Origin: Nonomuraea turcica
GTDB lineage: Bacteria > Actinomycetota > Actinomycetes > Streptosporangiales > Streptosporangiaceae
NCBI RefSeq assembly: GCF_030718205.1
Contig: NZ_JAUZQF010000008.1
Coordinates: 124,001 to 188,000 of the forward strand
Length of the DNA: 64,000 nucleotides
Direction of reading: 5' to 3'
Shown: piece after piece, positions 51,219-59,776 of the stretch
Numbering within the stretch: position 1 is the stretch's first letter
Layout: each line of letters starts with the position of its first letter
Translations under genes and position numbers: made by a program
The notes under the pieces: model-generated
Told to the model about the DNA's origin: nothing
Database searches by the model: none
What the model saw: the letters and a program-made list of their open reading frames with translations, nothing else

Positions 51219-52559
51219 ATGAAGATCGTTAATCCGGCGACCGAGGACGTGCTCGCCGAGGTCGAATTGGCCGACGCGGCCGAGGTCGACCGGGCGGTGG
51301 AGCGTGCCAGGAAGGCGTACCCGGCCTGGCGCGACGTGGCCCCCGGCGACCGGGCGCGGCTGCTGCGGCGCTTCGCCGACCTGGTGGGCGAGCACGGCGA
51401 GGAGCTGGCAGGGCTGGAGCTGGCCAACGCCGGGCACCCGATCGGGAGTGCCCGCTGGGAGGCCGGCGCCGTACGCGACGTCCTGCACTTCTACGCCGCC
51501 GCCCCCGAACGCAACCACGGCAAGCAGATCCCGGTGCCCGGCGGTGTGGACATCACGTTCCAGGAGCCCCTGGGCGTCGTGGGCGTCATCGTGCCGTGGA
51601 ACTTCCCCATGCTGATCATGTCGTGGGGCGTGGCCCCCGCGCTGGCGGCCGGTAACACCGTGATCGTCAAGCCGGCGGAATGGACTCCGCTGTCGGCGCT
51701 GAGGCTGGCGGAGCTGGCCTTGGCGGCGGGCCTCCCCGAGGGGGTGCTCCAGGTTCTGCCTGGGGCAGGGGAGGTCGCGGGGGCCCGGCTGGTCGAGCAC
51801 CCGGACGTGGCCAAGATCGTGTTCACCGGCTCCACCGAGGTGGGCAAGGAGATCGCCGCCAAGGCGGCCGCGCAGGTGAAGCGGGTGACGCTGGAGCTGG
51901 GCGGCAAGTCCGCGAACATCATCTTCGCAGACGCCGACCTCGAGAAGGCGGCTAAGGCGGCCCCTTACGCGGTCTTCGACAATGCGGGGCAGGACTGCTG
52001 CGCGCGTTCCCGGCTGCTCGTCCAGGCCGACGTGTACGACGACTTCATGGCCCTGCTCGCGCCCGCCGTTCAGGCCGTCAAGGTCGGCGACCCGCTCGAC
52101 GAGAGCACCGAGATGGGCCCGCTGATCAGCGCCGAGCACCTGGAACGCGTCCGCGGCTTCGTCCAGGAGCCCTACCTCCAGGGAACGTGCCCGCAGGGCA
52201 AGGGCTTCTGGTTCCCGGCGACCGTGCTCACCCCGGACGTCACCGACCAGGCGTTCACCGAGGAGATCTTCGGGCCCGTGGTGTCGGTGGCGCCGTTCAA
52301 GGACGAGGCCGACGCCGTCAGGATCGCCAACGACACCCCGTACGGACTGAGCGGCTCCATCTGGACCCGGGACGTCGGGCGGGCGCTCCGGGTGGCCAGG
52401 GCGGTCGAGTCGGGCGCGCTCTCGGTGAACTCCAACTCCTCGGTCCGCTACTGGACCCCCTTCGGCGGCTTCAAGCAGTCCGGACTCGGCAGGGAGCTCG
52501 GCCCGGACGCCCTGGCGGCGTTCACCGAGACCAAGAACGTCTTCATCTCCTGGGAGTGA
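51219..52559 (+). CDS. NAD(P)-dependent aldehyde dehydrogenase
   Basis: ALDH of 446 aa, shorter than the usual 475-500. Rossmann motif FTGSTEVGKEI, catalytic Glu in VTLELGGKSANII (about residue 226) and catalytic Cys in NAGQDCCARSR (about 260) are present. The stretch after ERVRGFVQE is abbreviated before the GFWFPATVL strand, which accounts for much of the missing length. Should oxidise the gamma-glutamyl aldehyde of this pathway to the acid. ATG 51219; GTG 51213 would overlap the ligase stop and is also possible. Confidence 0.9.
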   Translation: MKIVNPATEDVLAEVELADAAEVDRAVERARKAYPAWRDVAPGDRARLLRRFADLVGEHGEELAGLELANAGHPIGSARWEAGAVRDVLHFYAAAPERNHGKQIPVPGGVDITFQEPLGVVGVIVPWNFPMLIMSWGVAPALAAGNTVIVKPAEWTPLSALRLAELALAAGLPEGVLQVLPGAGEVAGARLVEHPDVAKIVFTGSTEVGKEIAAKAAAQVKRVTLELGGKSANIIFADADLEKAAKAAPYAVFDNAGQDCCARSRLLVQADVYDDFMALLAPAVQAVKVGDPLDESTEMGPLISAEHLERVRGFVQEPYLQGTCPQGKGFWFPATVLTPDVTDQAFTEEIFGPVVSVAPFKDEADAVRIANDTPYGLSGSIWTRDVGRALRVARAVESGALSVNSNSSVRYWTPFGGFKQSGLGRELGPDALAAFTETKNVFISWE

Positions 52560-52564
52560 AACAA

Positions 52565-53329
52565 GTGCAGCGGTTGCAGGATCGGGTGGCGGTCATCACG
52601 GGCGCGGGCAGCGGCATCGGGCTCGCCACGGCCCGCAGGTTCGCCGAGGAGGGCGCCAAGGTCGTCTGCGTGGACGTCGACGAGGAGGCGGGCGCCAAGG
52701 CCGCCAACGAGGTCGGCGGCCTCTTCATCAAGGCCGACGTGACGAGCGAGGACGACGTCGTCAGGATGTTCCAGACGGCGTACGACACCTACGGCAGCGT
52801 CGACATCGCCTTCAACAACGCCGGCATCTCGCCGCCCGACGACGACTCGATCCTGGAGACCGGCATCGACGCCTGGCGCCGCGTCCAGGAGGTCAACCTG
52901 ACCAGCGTCTACCTGTGCTGCAAGCACGTCCTCCCGTACATGCGGCGGCAGGGCAAGGGCTCGATCATCAACACGGCGTCGTTCGTGGCTGTGATGGGGT
53001 CGGCGACGTCGCAGATCTCCTACACCGCCTCCAAGGGCGGCGTGCTGGCGATGTCGCGGGAGCTGGGCGTGCAGTTCGCCAGGGAGGGCATCAGGGTGAA
53101 CGCCCTGTGCCCCGGGCCGGTCAACACGCCGTTGCTGCGGGAGCTGTTCGCCAAGGACCCGGAGCGGGCGCAGCGGCGGCTGGTGCACGTACCCGTGGGG
53201 CGCTTCGCCGAGGCGACGGAGATCGCGGCGGCGGTGGCGTTCCTGGCCAGTGACGACGCGTCGTTCATCACGGCCAGCGAGTTCCTGGTGGACGGCGGCA
53301 TCTCCGGCGCCTACGTGACGCCGCTCTAG
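52565..53329 (+). CDS. Short-chain dehydrogenase, probable gamma-glutamyl-amino-alcohol dehydrogenase
   Basis: Classical SDR of 254 aa. TGAGSGIGLA cofactor site, Asp after VVCVDVD favouring NAD+, FNNAGIS, NTASF with catalytic Ser, and YTASKGG. GTG start with GGGAG 8 nt upstream. In this operon it could oxidise an alcohol intermediate to the aldehyde used by the ALDH, which suits gamma-glutamyl-ethanolamide better than gamma-glutamyl-putrescine; that role is inferred. Confidence 0.88.
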   Translation: MQRLQDRVAVITGAGSGIGLATARRFAEEGAKVVCVDVDEEAGAKAANEVGGLFIKADVTSEDDVVRMFQTAYDTYGSVDIAFNNAGISPPDDDSILETGIDAWRRVQEVNLTSVYLCCKHVLPYMRRQGKGSIINTASFVAVMGSATSQISYTASKGGVLAMSRELGVQFAREGIRVNALCPGPVNTPLLRELFAKDPERAQRRLVHVPVGRFAEATEIAAAVAFLASDDASFITASEFLVDGGISGAYVTPL

Positions 53330-53338
53330 GAGGAAATC

Positions 53339-54031
53339 GTGCGTCCGGTCATCGGGATCACCTGTTACGTCGAGCCGGCGAGGTTCACGGTGTGGGCGGA
53401 CATGACCGTCGCGCTGCTGCCGTACATGTACGTGGAGCAGGTCGTCCGCGCCGGCGGGCAGCCGGTCGTGCTGCCGCCGGCCGGCGATCCCGCGCCTGTC
53501 GTGGGGCGGCTCGACGGGCTCATCCTGGCCGGCGGGGGCGACATCGACCCGGCTCGCTACAGCCAGGAGCCGGGGGAAAAGGTCGGCTATGTCCGCAAAT
53601 TTCGGGATGAGGCCGAGTTTGCGGTGCTGAATGCCGCTCTCGAGGCCGGCCTGCCGTACCTGGGGATCTGCCGCGGCCTCCAGGTGCTCAACGTCGCCCT
53701 CGGCGGCACCCTGCACCAGCACCTCCCCGACGTGGTCGGGCACGACGGGCACTCCCCCGCGCCCGGCCGCTTCGGCCCGCTGCCCGTCGTCCCCGTGCCG
53801 GGCACGCGCCTGGCCAAGGCGCTGGGCACGGAGCCGGTGACGGTCCCGCACTACCACCACCAGGCCATCGACCGCCTCGCCCCGGGCCTCACGGTGTCCG
53901 CGACCGCCGAGGACGGCACGATCGAGGCGGTCGAGATGGACACGGAGTCGTTCACGATGGCCGTTCAGTGGCACCCGGAGGCGGCCGAGGACTGCGCGAT
54001 CTTCGAAACCTTCGTGGCGGCCTGCCGCTAG
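53339..54031 (+). CDS. Class I glutamine amidotransferase-like gamma-glutamyl hydrolase, PuuD-like
   Basis: Peptidase C26-type hydrolase of 230 aa. Catalytic Cys 111 in GICRGLQVLNVALGG and the His/Glu pair in VQWHPEA (about 212/214) are intact; the oxyanion LILAGGGDIDP is also present. It would cleave the gamma-glutamyl bond at the end of the pathway, returning glutamate. GTG start with TAGGAGGA 5 nt upstream. Overlaps the convergent lipoprotein gene by 4 nt. Confidence 0.9.
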   Translation: MRPVIGITCYVEPARFTVWADMTVALLPYMYVEQVVRAGGQPVVLPPAGDPAPVVGRLDGLILAGGGDIDPARYSQEPGEKVGYVRKFRDEAEFAVLNAALEAGLPYLGICRGLQVLNVALGGTLHQHLPDVVGHDGHSPAPGRFGPLPVVPVPGTRLAKALGTEPVTVPHYHHQAIDRLAPGLTVSATAEDGTIEAVEMDTESFTMAVQWHPEAAEDCAIFETFVAACR

Positions 54032-54861
54032 CCGACGGGCTTCAGCACGCTGTCGAAGACGACGACGCCCGCGCCGTACTTCTGGTCGAACGTGCGGCGC
54101 AGGTCGTCGGAGGCGAGCCAGGTCTCCACCTCGACCCGGTTGCGGGTGACGCTGGGCGCGGAGGAGATGAGGGCGTCGCCCAGCTCCTTCTCGACCTCCC
54201 GCTGGATCGCGTGCAGCTCGGCCTCGGTACGCTCCGCGCCGCTGACGCACAACGCGCCGCCCCAGACCTCGCGGATCCACGCCTCGCGCCCCGCCAGGTC
54301 GCCGGTGAACCTGAGGTTGAGCACCTGCCCCCGCGCGTAGGCGTCGAGTTCCTCCGACGGGTCAGGCTTCGGCCCGATGGGCTCGATCCAGGCGCCTGCG
54401 AACTCCTTGGCCGTCCCCGCCCGCTTCATCGCCTTCTCCAGGGTCGCCTCCGTGGCCTTGGCGGGATCGACGGGCCGCCAGCCGCCCTCGGGCGCGGGGC
54501 ACGGGGTGGTGAAGTCGGTCGTCGGAGGCTCCTCATACACGGGCGAGCCGGGCGGTTCCGTAAGGGTCAGCCGGGCGCCGTCCCAGGTGCCGACGACCCG
54601 GTACGAACCCCATTTCACGCCGCCCTGCGACTCGTGCTCGACCTTGCTCCAGTCCCAGCCGACCACGTCGGGGCCACCGCACTGCGGCGGGAGGGACTCG
54701 GCCACCGCCCGGCACAGCTGAGGCCCGTGCCCGTGGCCTTCGAGCACCGTCAGGCTGGCCTCGTACCGAGGGGGCGGCGCCGGGGATGCGGCGCTCTCGG
54801 CGCCGCAGGACGTGATGGTCAGGGCCGCCGCGAGTCCGAGGGCCGCCATTCGCCGGTTCAT
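54028..54861 (-). CDS. Lipoprotein of unknown function
   Basis: Exported protein of 277 aa with lipobox LTITSC (Cys 19). The mature part contains several Cys residues (QLCRAVAESLPPQCGG, FTTPCPAP, GGALCVSG) that could form disulfides, and a C-terminal alpha/beta part (ELHAIQREVEKELGDALISS). I do not recognise a family. It is single, convergent with the amine pathway. Confidence 0.75.
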   Translation of the reverse strand: MNRRMAALGLAAALTITSCGAESAASPAPPPRYEASLTVLEGHGHGPQLCRAVAESLPPQCGGPDVVGWDWSKVEHESQGGVKWGSYRVVGTWDGARLTLTEPPGSPVYEEPPTTDFTTPCPAPEGGWRPVDPAKATEATLEKAMKRAGTAKEFAGAWIEPIGPKPDPSEELDAYARGQVLNLRFTGDLAGREAWIREVWGGALCVSGAERTEAELHAIQREVEKELGDALISSAPSVTRNRVEVETWLASDDLRRTFDQKYGAGVVVFDSVLKPVG

Positions 54862-54949
54862 GCCCCTTCAACGTCATCACCACCCGAGCGGTTCACGGGT
54901 GCCAGAACGCGACAAGACCCCCGTAACGGCACTAGGCTTACGGGACATC

Positions 54950-55150
54950 ACCCACGAAACCGTGCGGGAGAGCACCCTGACAGCCGGTCAGGGTCCCTGA
55001 AGGAGCAAGCCCTCCCCGCGAACCTCTCAAGGCAAAGGACCGCACGGACGAGGTGTCCTCTGGAAAGCAGGCCTGTGGGCCTCGCCGAAGGTGAAAGTCC
55101 GGCAAAACCCGGGCGAAGCTCTCAGGCATCGATGACAGAGGGGGAGGATG
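54950..55150 (+). ncRNA. Tandem glycine riboswitch
   Basis: Two glycine aptamers in series upstream of gcvT. Aptamer 1 runs ~54961-55046 with P1 CGTGCGG/CCGCACG, the conserved GGGAGAG at 54965-54971, GGAGCAAGCCCTCCCCGCGAA and CTCTCAGG-like CTCTCAAGG. Aptamer 2 runs ~55055-55145 with CTCTGGAAAGC, GCCGAAGGTGAAAG, CCGGGCGAAGCTCTCAGG and closing CAGAGG. Glycine binding would switch on expression of the cleavage system. TAGGCT at 54933-54938 is a possible -10 box. The start codon of gcvT lies about 35 nt after aptamer 2. Confidence 0.93.
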
Positions 55151-55182
55151 CTGGCATCCGATCCTGTCCTGAGGTGCGATAA

Positions 55183-56268
55183 ATGTCCCGACCGACACCG
55201 CTACGAGACGTTCACGAGAGCCTCGGCGCCACGCTGACCGACTTCGCGGGGTGGCTCATGCCCCTCCGGTACGGCAGCGAGTCCGCGGAGCACAACGCCG
55301 TCCGGCAGGCGGCGGGGCTGTTCGACCTGTCGCACATGGGCGAGATCTTCCTGACGGGCCCGCAGGCCGGCCAGGCCCTGGACTATGCGCTGGTCGGGCA
55401 TCTGTCGGCGCTGGAGCCCGGGCGGGCCAGATACACCATGATCGTGAACGAGCGTGGCGGGGTTCTCGACGACCTCATCGTCTACCGGCTCGGGGACGAG
55501 GAGTTCATGGTGGTGGCAAACGCCTCAAACTACGAAAAAGTCGGAAATGAGCTGAAAGAGCGCGCGAAGGCGTACAACGCCGTCGTGGACGACCGCTCCG
55601 ACCAGTACGCGCTCATCGCCGTCCAGGGCCCGCGGGCGCAGGAGATCCTCGCCACGCTCACCGACGCCGACCTCGGCGGCCTCAAGTACTACGCGGGCCT
55701 GCCGGGCGTGGTGGACGGCCGGCAGGCGCTGATCGCCCGCACCGGTTACACCGGCGAGGACGGCTTCGAGCTCTTCGTCGCGAACGACGATGCCGCGCCG
55801 CTGTGGCACGCCCTCATGGCGGCCGGCGAGCCGTACGGGCTCAAGCCCGCGGGCCTGTCCAGCCGCGACACGCTCCGCCTCGAAGCGGGCATGCCGCTGT
55901 ACGGCAACGAGCTCAGCGCCGAGCTCACCCCGTTCGACGCGGGGCTCGGCAGAGTGGTGAAATTCGACAAGCCCGGCGACTTCGTCGGCAGGACGGCGCT
56001 CGAGGCGGTCAAGGACGACCCGCCGCGGCGCCGCCTCGTCGGCCTGGTCGCGCGGGGCCGCCGGGTGCCGCGCCACGGTTACCCGGTTACCAAAGACGGC
56101 GTCGTCGTCGGCGAGGTCACCAGCGGTGCGCCTTCCCAGACTCTGGGCAAGCCCATTGCTATGGCTTACGTGGACACCGGCATCGAAGAAGGCCTGGCCG
56201 TGGACATCCGGGGCAGCCAAGAACCTATGGACCTGGTAGAGCTGCCCTTTTACAGGAGGAAGAAGTGA
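55183..56268 (+). CDS. gcvT: Glycine cleavage system T protein (aminomethyltransferase)
   Basis: Aminomethyltransferase of 361 aa. It transfers the aminomethyl carbon from lipoyl-GcvH to tetrahydrofolate, releasing ammonia. Family motifs: FAGWLMPLRYGSESAEH, LFDLSHMGEI, RARYTMIVNERGGVLDDLIVY, RTGYTGEDGFELF, LRLEAGMPLYGNEL. Under a tandem glycine riboswitch. The start codon overlaps no gene; the stop overlaps gcvH by 4 nt. Confidence 0.96.
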   Translation: MSRPTPLRDVHESLGATLTDFAGWLMPLRYGSESAEHNAVRQAAGLFDLSHMGEIFLTGPQAGQALDYALVGHLSALEPGRARYTMIVNERGGVLDDLIVYRLGDEEFMVVANASNYEKVGNELKERAKAYNAVVDDRSDQYALIAVQGPRAQEILATLTDADLGGLKYYAGLPGVVDGRQALIARTGYTGEDGFELFVANDDAAPLWHALMAAGEPYGLKPAGLSSRDTLRLEAGMPLYGNELSAELTPFDAGLGRVVKFDKPGDFVGRTALEAVKDDPPRRRLVGLVARGRRVPRHGYPVTKDGVVVGEVTSGAPSQTLGKPIAMAYVDTGIEEGLAVDIRGSQEPMDLVELPFYRRKK

Positions 56269-56654
56269 GCAACATCCCTGACGAGCTGAGCTACACCAAG
56301 GAGCACGAGTGGGTGGCCGGGCTCGATGACGGGCTGACCGTGACCGTCGGCATCACGGCCTTCGCCGCCGACGCCCTCGGTGACGTGGTCTACGTGCAGC
56401 TCCCCGAGGTCGGTTCGACCGTAGAGGGCGGCGACTCCGTCGGCGAGGTGGAGTCGACCAAGTCCGTGAGCGAGATCTACACGCCCGTCGCCGGCGAGAT
56501 CGTCGAGATCAACCAGGCCGTCGTGGACGACCCGTCGGTCGTCAACAGCGACCCGTACGGCGAGGGCTGGATGTTCCGCGTCCGCATGGAAGGCGACGCG
56601 GAGGACCTGCTGTCCGCCGAGGAGTACAAGGCGCTCACCTCAGGCGAGTCCTGA
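56265..56654 (+). CDS. gcvH: Glycine cleavage system H protein
   Basis: Lipoyl carrier of 129 aa. The lipoylated lysine is Lys 66 in EVESTKSVSEIY, and the end segment NSDPYGEGWMFRV is typical. GTG start at 56265 with AGGAGGAAGAA upstream, overlapping the gcvT stop. The P protein (gcvP) and L protein are not in the window. Confidence 0.96.
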   Translation: MSNIPDELSYTKEHEWVAGLDDGLTVTVGITAFAADALGDVVYVQLPEVGSTVEGGDSVGEVESTKSVSEIYTPVAGEIVEINQAVVDDPSVVNSDPYGEGWMFRVRMEGDAEDLLSAEEYKALTSGES

Positions 56655-56662
56655 CCCATTTC

Positions 56663-56689
56663 GCCGGGGCCCGTTCCGCGGGCCCCGGC
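56663..56689 (+). terminator. GC hairpin between gcvH and sdaA
   Basis: GCCGGGGCCCG (56663-56673) pairs perfectly with CGGGCCCCGGC (56679-56689) around TTCCG. No T-run. It ends 22 nt before the sdaA start codon, so it may partially end the riboswitch transcript or protect gcvTH mRNA while allowing read-through. Confidence 0.6.
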
Positions 56690-56711
56690 CTTGCATGAAA
56701 GGCGCCCATCA

Positions 56712-58088
56712 ATGGCGATCAGCGTCTTCGACCTCTTCAAGATCGGTATCGGCCCGTCCAGCTCGCACACGGGCGGCCCGATGGCGGCCGCGCACAAGTT
56801 CGCCCGCGGGCTACACGAGGACGGCCTGCTACCGCGCGTGGCGCGCGTCCAGGCCATCCTGTACGGCTCGCTGGGCCTGACCGGCAAGGGTCATGGCAGC
56901 GACAAGGCCGTCCTGCTGGGCCTGTCGGGCGAGAAGCCCGAACTCGTGGACGTGGACACCATCGACGACCGCCTGACCGCGATGCGCGCCTCCGGCACCG
57001 TCAACCTCTACGGCACCCACGAGATCCCCTTCGTCGTCGGCGAGGACCTGATCTTCGAACGCAAGATCTCCCTCCCCGAGCACCCGAACGGCATGCGCTT
57101 CACCGCCTACACCGCGGACGGCGACACGCTGCGGGAGAAGGTCTACTTCTCGGTCGGCGGCGGCTTCGTCGTGGACGAGAACGCCACCGGCGCCGACCGC
57201 ATCAAGCCCGACGACACCGTGCTCCCCTACCCCTTCACCACAGGGGAAGAGCTCCTCAAACACTGCTCGAACACCGGCCTGTCGATCTCCGCCCTGATGC
57301 TGGAGAACGAGAAGGCCTTCGGCCGCACCGAGGAAGAGATCCGCACCGGAATCCTCAACCTGTGGAACGTCATGTCGGACTGCGTCCGCCGCGGCATCTC
57401 CAAAGAAGGCGTCCTGCCCGGCGGTCTCAAGGTCAAGCGCCGCGCCAACCAGCTCTACCGCCGCCTGCAGACCGAGCCGCCGGAGAAGGATCCGCTCCAG
57501 GCCATGGACTGGGTGACGCTCTTCGCCCTGGCGGTCAACGAGGAGAACGCCGCCGGCGGCCGCATCGTCACCGCGCCGACCAACGGCGCCGCCGGCATCA
57601 TCCCGGCCGTCCTGACGTACTACACCCGCTTCGTCCCCCACGCCGACGACGACGGCGTGGTCCGCTTCCTCCTCACCGCCGCCGCCATCGGCGTCCTGTT
57701 CAAAGAGAACGCCTCGATCTCCGGGGCCGAGGTCGGCTGCCAGGGCGAGGTCGGCTCGGCCTGCTCCATGGCCTCCGCCGCCCTCACGGAGGTCATGGGC
57801 GGCACGCCGGAGCAGGTGGAGAACGCCGCCGAGATCGGCATCGAACACAACCTGGGCCTGACCTGCGACCCGATCGGCGGCCTGGTCCAGATCCCATGCA
57901 TCGAACGCAACGCGGTCGCCTCCAACAAGGCCATTACGGCGGCGAGGATCGCGTTGCGCGGCGACGGGAAGCACTTTGTGGCCCTGGACAAGGCCATCAA
58001 GACGATGAGGGACACCGGCCGGGACATGCTGGACAAGTACAAGGAGACCTCGCGAGGCGGCCTGGCCGTCAACGTCATCGAGTGCTGA
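56712..58088 (+). CDS. sdaA: L-serine ammonia-lyase (iron-sulfur type)
   Basis: Single-chain L-serine deaminase of 458 aa making pyruvate and ammonia. Beta domain at the front (FDLFKIGIGPSSSHTGGPM), alpha domain with GRIVTAPTNGAAGIIPAVL, and cysteines for the [4Fe-4S] cluster in VGCQGEVGSACSMA and LVQIPCIERN. Being behind gcvTH allows glycine carbon passing through serine to be drained to pyruvate. ATG 56712 preferred. glyA, often in such clusters, is not between them here. Confidence 0.95.
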   Translation: MAISVFDLFKIGIGPSSSHTGGPMAAAHKFARGLHEDGLLPRVARVQAILYGSLGLTGKGHGSDKAVLLGLSGEKPELVDVDTIDDRLTAMRASGTVNLYGTHEIPFVVGEDLIFERKISLPEHPNGMRFTAYTADGDTLREKVYFSVGGGFVVDENATGADRIKPDDTVLPYPFTTGEELLKHCSNTGLSISALMLENEKAFGRTEEEIRTGILNLWNVMSDCVRRGISKEGVLPGGLKVKRRANQLYRRLQTEPPEKDPLQAMDWVTLFALAVNEENAAGGRIVTAPTNGAAGIIPAVLTYYTRFVPHADDDGVVRFLLTAAAIGVLFKENASISGAEVGCQGEVGSACSMASAALTEVMGGTPEQVENAAEIGIEHNLGLTCDPIGGLVQIPCIERNAVASNKAITAARIALRGDGKHFVALDKAIKTMRDTGRDMLDKYKETSRGGLAVNVIEC

Positions 58089-58124
58089 CCTGACCGATGG
58101 CACCCCGGCCCACAGTACAAAGCG

Positions 58125-58484
58125 TCAGCCACCAACCGCCCAGGGGCGGTCCTCCCATAGGTCCGCGGCGAACAGTGCGTGGGCGATTTGGCGGGGATCG
58201 AGCCGGACGACCACCTCGCCGCCCTCGGACTCTGCGAGGTCAGCGGCAGCCAGCCCTATCAAGGCGAACTCACCCGCCAGCGACCTCATGAGCCACTTCT
58301 CGAAATCCTCGGCCTGCAGCTCTTCGACCTCATCCCGAAGCCACGCTGCGCGAGCCCTGCCGATCAACTCCGCCGGAAGGAGAACCGTCACGGGCTGCAG
58401 TTGCTCGCTCAGCCGCCGACCTATCTCCGCCAGATGGCGGCTGTCCGTCCGGAATCGCTCCTCTGCCGTGGACCCGTCCACCAT
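58125..58484 (-). CDS. Hypothetical protein
   Basis: Protein of 119 aa, no family recognised. Mostly helical by composition (RFRTDSRHLAEIGRRLSEQL, RARAAWLRDEVEELQAEDFEKWLM), acidic, no membrane segment. GAGAGG lies 5 nt before the ATG. A smaller possible gene ends 11 nt upstream on the same strand, so the two may form an operon. Third-position GC is high, supporting coding. Confidence 0.6.
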   Translation of the reverse strand: MVDGSTAEERFRTDSRHLAEIGRRLSEQLQPVTVLLPAELIGRARAAWLRDEVEELQAEDFEKWLMRSLAGEFALIGLAAADLAESEGGEVVVRLDPRQIAHALFAADLWEDRPWAVGG

Positions 58485-58495
58485 GCGGACCTCTC

Positions 58496-58672
58496 TTACT
58501 TCTTCAAGCGGTTGTCTGTGAGCAACTTACGTACCGTGGTGTCCTTCGATGCCTTCGCCGCCTTCAACGCCTCCTCAACGGTCATCTCCAGGTAGTCACT
58601 CGGCATTGCCGACTTGATGCTCCTCACATACCGATAACCGCTGCGATCAACCGCGCCAGCAGGGAGCTCCAA
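58496..58672 (-). CDS. Possible small gene upstream of the hypothetical protein
   Basis: Frame of 58 codons from TTG 58672 to TAA 58496-58498, reading about ...SAMPSDYLEMTVEEALKAAKA then SKDTTVRKLLTDNRLKK. An inner ATG gives 36 aa with GGAG 13 nt upstream. The text is charged and helical and third-position GC is high in the second half. It lies 11 nt before the next gene on the strand. Too short for a family call; an antitoxin-like or regulatory partner is possible. Confidence 0.35.
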   Translation of the reverse strand: MELPAGAVDRSGYRYVRSIKSAMPSDYLEMTVEEALKAAKASKDTTVRKLLTDNRLKK

Positions 58673-59001
58673 ACGTGTCTGGTGAAAGTCGAGTTACGTC
58701 GTACCCGCTCCTGGCCACGCACGCCCGCAGGCACTACACCTACATCCGACCGACTCCTCGGACTCTTCACCCCATGAACGGCAGCCATCGGACCCAGTGC
58801 TCAAATCATCAACATGCCGAGGCCGTGGGACGAGCTGGCCTGAGCTTGGCCCGTGCACTCCGCCACCAGCACCCGATGGCCGTAGCCCGCGACCAAAAAC
58901 GGCGGCGGGCCGACCAGCTACCCGGCGCCTCGATCAACTTGGAAGAGCCGCATCGGCCGGAAAGTGCGTGACGTAAGTTCCGACCTCCGCTGGACCGGGC
59001 T
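58673..59001. other. Non-coding stretch, no feature recognised
   Basis: About 330 nt. Frames open on both strands (for example 58675-58971 on plus and 58809-59072 on minus) show no third-position GC pattern, ribosome site or recognisable motif. Base composition is lower in GC than the flanks, suggesting gene remnants. Confidence 0.5.
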
Positions 59002-59418
59002 CTATGCCTCGTGGTCAATAAGCGCCTTCTCCCGCCTGAAAGCGGCGACAGCCTGCTCGTCTCCATCGACAAGTCGCTCGTAGTAGAGGTGGTCCATCGC
59101 CCACTCCCGGAAGGCGATCAACGATGATCCGGCGTCCGGGGTGAGCGGACCGGGCGGAACGTAGCTCACCACCCACCTAGAGGAGGGCGTGCCGTCAGTG
59201 ACCTCGAAAAGCGGGCTCGGGTACCAGATCGGATAGGGTCGCTCGTCGTCGTCGAGGATGTAGTACCAGAACGCGTCCTTCGCCACCGTGATCGCGTAAA
59301 CGATGTATTCCTTCCCGGTAGTGAGAGGGTAATCGGCGTCAGGCGTGAGGCCCCATATGTCGTCCAGCATTGCCGGCGGGAGGGCCTTTCCGCTGGTGCT
59401 GAGGGCACGCACTCTCAT
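59002..59418 (-). CDS. Hypothetical protein, immunity-like composition
   Basis: Protein of 138 aa, acidic and rich in aromatic residues: TTGKEYIVYAITVAKDAFWYY, DDDERPYPIWYPSPLFEV, SLIAFREWAMDHLYYERLVD. No family recognised. Small, acidic, aromatic cytoplasmic proteins of this kind are common among toxin-immunity partners, but that is only composition. ATG 59418 overlaps the stop of a frame coming from upstream (ATGA), suggesting it followed another gene that is now disrupted. GGGAG lies 12 nt upstream. Confidence 0.55.
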   Translation of the reverse strand: MRVRALSTSGKALPPAMLDDIWGLTPDADYPLTTGKEYIVYAITVAKDAFWYYILDDDERPYPIWYPSPLFEVTDGTPSSRWVVSYVPPGPLTPDAGSSLIAFREWAMDHLYYERLVDGDEQAVAAFRREKALIDHEA

Positions 59419-59590
59419 CGGACGTTGGGCTCCCGCTGGTAATAGTCGCGCTTGAACTTGTAGTCCACGTTCTTGCCGGTGGTGAGATTCCTGAACCAGT
59501 GAACCGTACAAACGGCCTTCCCAACCCCGTCGCGAGCCCACATCCTGAGGCATACGAGATCCACACCTCGGCCCTGACGGTGAAGTTCAC
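59415..59590 (-). pseudogene. Probable frameshifted remnant upstream of the hypothetical gene
   Basis: The end reads cleanly as WFRNLTTGKNVDYKFKRDYY then QREPNVR and a TGA that overlaps the next ATG, with strong third-position GC. Going upstream, good codon statistics move to another frame (VNFTVRAEVWISYA, from GTG near 59590), implying a frameshift around 59520-59545. A stop precedes that GTG. It looks like the remains of a small gene partnered with the 138-aa protein. A short plus-strand frame over the same bases is an alternative. Confidence 0.35.
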
Positions 59591-59776
59591 GATCTACGAC
59601 GACGAGGTCAACTAGACAGCGGGGGCCAACCGTCAACGCAATCGTGTACTGACGTCGCGATTGGACCTGTTTGCGCAGGTACGGCGGGTGGTTCAAGCGG
59701 CGAATCTTCCCGACTTCGCCTCCTGTGAGTGACGACTCCTCTACGATCGGTCATCGATGATGACAGGAGGCAAGCC

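Noticed and set aside
52448..54280. 610-codon minus-strand frame opposite SDR and PuuD-like genes
   Set aside because: No motif, antisense to two genes with intact catalytic residues.
58675..58971. 98-codon plus-strand frame
   Set aside because: No third-position GC bias, no ribosome site, low-complexity His/Arg text.
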